Source: Seminibacterium arietis
Lineage (GTDB): Bacteria > Pseudomonadota > Gammaproteobacteria > Enterobacterales > Pasteurellaceae
Length of the DNA stretch: 58,281 nucleotides
Reading direction: 5' to 3'
Assembly: GCF_042675725.1 (NCBI RefSeq)
Contig: NZ_JBHTJN010000027.1
Location: forward strand, 1-58,281
Below the pieces are notes generated by a model. It ran no database searches. It saw nothing but the letters and a program-made list of their open reading frames with translations, and had not been told where the DNA came from. Shown in pieces: positions 54,275 through 58,281 of the stretch (the stretch's first letter is position 1; each line of letters starts with the position of its first letter). A program made the position numbers and the translations under genes.

Positions 54275-56290
54275 TTAACCTCTATTGAGTATAGCTCTCA
54301 AATTGGCAATGTGATCTTGAGTTATTTTTTGTTGTTGTTCTTTTGTTATTGGAAGAATATCTTTTTCCCATTGAATATCATCGGCAGGTAGTTCTTGTAA
54401 AAAACGACTTGGTTCTGGTTTGAAAATTTCACCGAATTGTCGCCGCTCTTTGCATAAAGAAAATGTTAAACTCTGTTGGGCACGAGTGATTCCTACGTAA
54501 GCCAATCTTCTTTCTTCTTCTACATTATCTTCATCAATGCTAGTTTGGTGGGGTAATATATTCTCTTCCATTCCCACTAAAAATACGTGAGGGAATTCTA
54601 ATCCTTTAGAAGCATGTAATGTCATCAATTGTACTTGATCATTGTCATCATCATTTTCGGCACGCTCTAACATATCTCGTAATGTTAATTGCGTTACGAC
54701 TTGATTTAAACTCATTGGTTCGTTTAGTTCGTTGCCTTTTAGCATTTCACTTACCCATTGAAATAAAGTTGCTACATTTTTGCTTTGCATTTCAGCAACT
54801 TTAGGAGTGTTAGCATGTTCATATAAATATTCTTCATAGTATAATTGTGCTAACATTCGTCTTACTGCATTTTCAGCTTTACTATGTAATAATTCTCTAT
54901 TCAATTCTTCAATCCAATGAGCAAATTTTTGTAATGAATTATAAGACTTAGGATTAACTCTATGAATTAAGTCAAAGTCAAAAATAGCTTCAAATAAACT
55001 AATTTGTTTTTCTTTAGCGAGAGTACCCAACTTCTCTAGTGTCACAGGACCAATTTCTCGTTTAGGTATATTGATAATACGTAGCAATGCAGAGTCATCA
55101 TTTTGATTAACTAGCAATCTTAAATATGCCATCATATCTTTAATTTCTATTCGAGAAAAAAACGATGTTCCCCCTGAAATTTTATAAGGAATGCGATTTT
55201 GCATTAATACTTTTTCAAATAAGCGAGATTGGTGGTTATTTCGATATAAAATTGCATAGTCACGATATTTAGTTTTTTTTATAAAACGATGAGCAATTAA
55301 TTCTCCAACTACTTTTTCGGCCTCATCTTCTTCATTCTTTGCTTCAATAATTTGTAATTTCTCTCCTTCATTTAAAGTAGAAAATAGACTCTTCTCAAAT
55401 ACGTGTTCATTATTAGCGATTAAGATATTTGCACAATGTAAGATGCGTTGAGTTGAACGATAATTTTGCTCTAGCTTAATTAATTGTAGCTGGGGAAAAT
55501 CATTTTTCAACCTTATCATATTTTGTGGTTTTGCTCCTCTCCAAGAATAAATAGATTGATCATCATCACCTACTACAGTAAAACATGCTCTTTTACCAAC
55601 TAATAATTTAATCAATTCATATTGACTAGTATTGGTATCTTGATATTCGTCCACTAGTAAGTAACGAATTTTTTCTTGCCATTTTAATTGTACTTCAGCA
55701 TTTTGTTTCAACAGTAACGTTGGAAGCATAATAAGATCATCAAAATCTAAAGCATTATAAGCACGAATCTGATTAGCGTAGCGTTCATAGCATGTTGCAA
55801 AGAGTTGGCTTTTATTATCTTTTGCTAATATTAATGCCTTTGACGGCATTACTAAATCACTTTTCCAGTTCGAAATTTTTGAGATTAATTCTCGTAAAAC
55901 TTCCTTATCTTCTTTCAATAAATCGGAAGTTAATTCTTTTAATAGAGAAAATTGATCATGATCGTCAAGCAAAGTTATATTTTCTTTGAACCCCAGTTTT
56001 TTATATTCATGCTTGATAATATTGAATCCTAAAGTGTGAAAAGTTGAAATTGTTAAACCTCGACTTTTTTCTTTTCCAATGGAATGAGATACTCTTTCGA
56101 TCATTTCACGCGCTGCTTTATTGGTGAACGTAACTGCAGCAATTTGTTTTGGTGAATAACCGCACTTTTCGATCAAATATGCAATTTTATTGATAATTAC
56201 CCTTGTTTTACCTGACCCAGCTCCAGCTAGAACTAAGCATGGACCTTTGACATTTTTTACCGCTTGTAATTGTTGGGTATTTAATTTCAT
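54275..56290 (-). CDS. rep: ATP-dependent DNA helicase Rep
   Basis: Rep is a superfamily 1A 3'-5' helicase that clears proteins ahead of replication forks. The 671-aa length matches Rep (673 in E. coli) rather than UvrD (about 720). Walker A AGAGSGKT is at 22-29, followed by TFTNKAAREM, LLVDEYQDTN, GDDDQSIYSWRGA, QNYRS and the late VQLMTLHASKGLEFP and LAYVGITRAQ. Most of it reads closely like E. coli Rep. The start at 56290 (MKLNTQQ) has AGGA upstream; a frame from 56335 adds 15 unconserved residues. The 206-bp gap to coaA holds an uptake signal (near 56480) and a weak stem-loop. Confidence 0.95.
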   Translation of the reverse strand: MKLNTQQLQAVKNVKGPCLVLAGAGSGKTRVIINKIAYLIEKCGYSPKQIAAVTFTNKAAREMIERVSHSIGKEKSRGLTISTFHTLGFNIIKHEYKKLGFKENITLLDDHDQFSLLKELTSDLLKEDKEVLRELISKISNWKSDLVMPSKALILAKDNKSQLFATCYERYANQIRAYNALDFDDLIMLPTLLLKQNAEVQLKWQEKIRYLLVDEYQDTNTSQYELIKLLVGKRACFTVVGDDDQSIYSWRGAKPQNMIRLKNDFPQLQLIKLEQNYRSTQRILHCANILIANNEHVFEKSLFSTLNEGEKLQIIEAKNEEDEAEKVVGELIAHRFIKKTKYRDYAILYRNNHQSRLFEKVLMQNRIPYKISGGTSFFSRIEIKDMMAYLRLLVNQNDDSALLRIINIPKREIGPVTLEKLGTLAKEKQISLFEAIFDFDLIHRVNPKSYNSLQKFAHWIEELNRELLHSKAENAVRRMLAQLYYEEYLYEHANTPKVAEMQSKNVATLFQWVSEMLKGNELNEPMSLNQVVTQLTLRDMLERAENDDDNDQVQLMTLHASKGLEFPHVFLVGMEENILPHQTSIDEDNVEEERRLAYVGITRAQQSLTFSLCKERRQFGEIFKPEPSRFLQELPADDIQWEKDILPITKEQQQKITQDHIANLRAILNRG

Positions 56291-56496
56291 TCTTAATGAT
56301 CCTTGTTTTTTGAGTGCGGTCAATATTTGTTGCATTTTTACAACTATTAGACAGAATATTGATTCTTTGATCGTGATAATAAAGTCTCACAATATGATAA
56401 CGCTACCACTAGATAAAATGGAATTAAGTAAATCATCATTTTTTAATAATCCCCGAAGAAACAGGGACTATTAATCTTAAAAGTGCGGTTGTATTT

Positions 56497-57444
56497 TTAT
56501 TTTCTTAGAACTACTAATTCAACAGCATGATCTGAACCTTTTTTTAAAATTAGGTTTGCTCGCTCGCGGGTAGGTAAAATATTTTGTCTTAAATTTAATC
56601 CATTGATATTATCCCAAATCTTACTAGCGACCTCGATAGCCTCTTTTTCTGATAAGGAAGCATAATGATTAAAATAGGAATGTGGATCAGTAAATGCACT
56701 TAGACGAAATTTTAAAAATCGATGGATATACCATTGTTTTAATAAAGTTTCTTCCGCATCAACGAAAATAGAAAAATCAACAAAATCAGAGACAAAAACT
56801 TGATGATCTTTGCTTGTTTGCAATACATTTAGTCCTTCTAAAATTAAAATGTCAGGTTGGTCAACAATATCAAACTGCTCAGGAACAATATCATAAGTTA
56901 AATGGGAATAAACAGGGGCTTTTACTTTTGGACGACCAGATTTCACATCAGCTAAAAAACGAATCAGTTTAGGCGTATTGTAAGAAACTGGAAAACCTTT
57001 TTTATCTAATATATTGTCTTTTTTGAGCTTTTCCAACGTATGTAAAAAACCATCTGTAGTAATTAAATCAACTTTGCGACTAGTCGGCCAGTTAGAAAGC
57101 AAGGATTGTAGAATCCGTGCAGAAGTACTTTTTCCTGCAGCAACACTGCCAGCAATACTTATAATATAAGGAACTTTTGCATTGCATCCCCCCAAAAAAC
57201 GATTAAGTGCAGTTTGCCGTCGCAAATTTTCTTCAATATAGCAATGAATTAATCGAGTAAGTGGTAAATAAATCGTTCTTACTTCATCTAAAGACAATTC
57301 TTCATTAAATCCTAATAATGGTTTCAGATCCTGTTCAGTTAGCTTTAATGGAATAGATTTACGCAACGAGGCCCATTGATCTCGATTAAAACTCAAAAAT
57401 GGAGTAATGTGATCAGAAAAAAAATTAGTATTTGAAAGTTCCAC
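56497..57444 (-). CDS. coaA: Pantothenate kinase, type I
   Basis: CoaA phosphorylates pantothenate, the first step of coenzyme A synthesis, and is usually inhibited by CoA. The 315-aa product has Walker A GSVAAGKS at 99-106, DLITTDGFL, KKGFPVSY, YSHLTYDIVP and the C-terminal LPTRERANLIL. The start is taken as GTG at 57444, with AAGGA six bases upstream, which matches the usual length. An ATG at 57498 would add 18 residues not seen in relatives. Confidence 0.94.
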   Translation of the reverse strand: MELSNTNFFSDHITPFLSFNRDQWASLRKSIPLKLTEQDLKPLLGFNEELSLDEVRTIYLPLTRLIHCYIEENLRRQTALNRFLGGCNAKVPYIISIAGSVAAGKSTSARILQSLLSNWPTSRKVDLITTDGFLHTLEKLKKDNILDKKGFPVSYNTPKLIRFLADVKSGRPKVKAPVYSHLTYDIVPEQFDIVDQPDILILEGLNVLQTSKDHQVFVSDFVDFSIFVDAEETLLKQWYIHRFLKFRLSAFTDPHSYFNHYASLSEKEAIEVASKIWDNINGLNLRQNILPTRERANLILKKGSDHAVELVVLRK

Positions 57445-57609
57445 AGTAAATCCTTCGCTATTTATAGATAATGAGCAGCAATATACATGATAAATCACAA
57501 TTTGATTAGTAAATTTGCATATATTTTGACACTTATTTTAAAATGTTGTTTCTTTTTGCTTGATAAATAGACGAATGAAAAGAAAAAATGTTTTTTTTCA
57601 AAAAAAAAC

Positions 57610-57637
57610 TTGTCACCGATAAAAAATTCCATATAAT
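57610..57637 (+). promoter_or_regulatory. Strong promoter of the tRNA-tuf operon
   Basis: TTGTCA (57610-57615), a 16-bp spacer, then a perfect TATAAT (57632-57637). An A/T-rich upstream element precedes it. It is followed by the first tRNA 22 bp later. Confidence 0.75.
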
Positions 57638-57659
57638 ACACCTCACTTGTTTACGACGG

Positions 57660-57735
<76 letters not shown>

Positions 57736-57769
57736 TACAGTATTCGTAGTCAAGATATTCATTTAGTAC

Positions 57770-57854
57770 GGAGGGATTCCCGAGCGGCCAAAGGGAGCAG
57801 ACTGTAAATCTGCCGGCTCAGCCTTCGAAGGTTCGAATCCTTCTCCCTCCACCA
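57770..57854 (+). tRNA. tRNA-Tyr (GTA)
   Basis: An 85-nt class II tRNA with a long variable arm, anticodon GTA (ACTGTAAAT) and encoded CCA. Confidence 0.97.
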
Positions 57855-57894
57855 TTATTTAATGAATTCTGATGGGACAGATGAATTTAGGACT

Positions 57895-57969
<75 letters not shown>

Positions 57970-57972
57970 AGC

Positions 57973-58048
57973 GCTGATGTAGCTCAGTTGGTAGAGCGCA
58001 CCCTTGGTAAGGGTGAGGTCGGCGGTTCAAATCCGCCTATCAGCACCA
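57973..58048 (+). tRNA. tRNA-Thr (GGT)
   Basis: A 76-nt cloverleaf with anticodon GGT (TTGGTAA) and encoded CCA, only three bases after tRNA-Gly. Confidence 0.97.
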
Positions 58049-58153
58049 GCCTAGTTTTTATCCCATCTTTTAATTTTAACTATCGAATTTCAATTTTTGG
58101 TTAATGTGGTATATTGAGCCATCGATAACCGTGTATTCTTAGAGGGACTTTCA

Positions 58154-58281
58154 ATGTCTAAAGAAAAATTTGAACGTACAAAACCGCACGTAAACGTGGG
58201 TACAATCGGCCACGTTGACCATGGTAAAACAACTTTAACAGCTGCGATTACGACAGTGTTATCTAAGCACTATGGTGGAGC
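58154..58281 (+). CDS. tuf: Elongation factor Tu (5' part, cut by window end)
   Basis: The first 42 codons of EF-Tu, the GTPase that delivers aminoacyl-t[23 protein letters not shown] begins the protein, and the G1 loop GHVDHGKTT is intact. AGAGGGA precedes the ATG. It is the last gene of the tRNA-tuf operon and corresponds by position to tufB. The gene runs off the window. Confidence 0.97.

Noticed and set aside
56445..56472. Stem-loop between rep and coaA (AATAATCCC / GGGACTATT)
   Set aside because: It forms a 9-bp stem with one G-U pair but lacks a T-tract downstream of coaA on the minus strand, so a terminator call is not supported.

Overview
The window comes from a Pasteurellaceae chromosome (AT-rich gammaproteobacterium). 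The main evidence is the Haemophilus-type DNA uptake signal AAGTGCGGT/ACCGCACTT, present in about 35-40 exact copies by eye, many inside genes or in inverted pairs that form terminators. Gene content and local order also fit the family: mltG-tmk-holB-ycfH, secB-gpsA-cysE, hemW-rpiA-serA, anmK-murQ, speF-potE, and a Thr-Tyr-Gly-Thr tRNA operon leading into tuf. I do not assign a genus.

Layout. 1-462: the 3' end of an rRNA operon, with two 5S genes, tRNA-Asp and tRNA-Trp. 463-5400: a degraded accessory island next to the rRNA operon. It holds a Firmicutes-phage-like replisome-organiser pseudogene, half of an HsdS, an intact HsdR and a second broken HsdS target-recognition domain; there is no hsdM. 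5524-14016: DUF554 and PaeA/YtfL-like membrane proteins, the ycfH-holB-tmk-mltG operon, murJ and rpsT. 14207-19381: a Tat-exported glycosidase-like protein, ytjB, serB, yajQ and a C4-dicarboxylate transporter. 19595-24421: yibN-secB-gpsA-cysE, a TnpB element inserted at the end of cysE, then comEA behind a perfect competence-type (CRP-S) operator. 24595-39501: rdgB-hemW, rpiA-serA, tamAB, ppx, glmU and the peptidoglycan-recycling pair anmK-murQ. 39606-45836: purT-luxS and carAB. 45837-52417: the speF leader peptide, speF-potE, a HAD phosphatase and argF. 52473-58281: yfbU, mlaA, three tRNAs, rep, coaA, four tRNAs and the start of tuf.

Two small elements deserve the most attention. First, a 54-codon leader ORF upstream of speF carries the HIRRTxHIM ornithine-sensing signature of SpeFL but has a long N-terminal extension. 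Second, a roughly 74-nt intergenic transcription unit diverges from luxS. It has a sigma-E-like promoter and a strong terminator, and sits where enterobacteria encode the sRNA MicA.

Several neighbours meet at ornithine and carbamoyl phosphate. CarAB makes carbamoyl phosphate behind an ArgR-type operator. ArgF joins it to ornithine. SpeF/PotE turn ornithine into putrescine and exchange the two, gated by the leader peptide. A PaeA-like putative polyamine exporter lies elsewhere in the window. A second theme is the envelope: MurJ, MltG, GlmU, AnmK, MurQ, TamAB, MlaA and possibly MicA.
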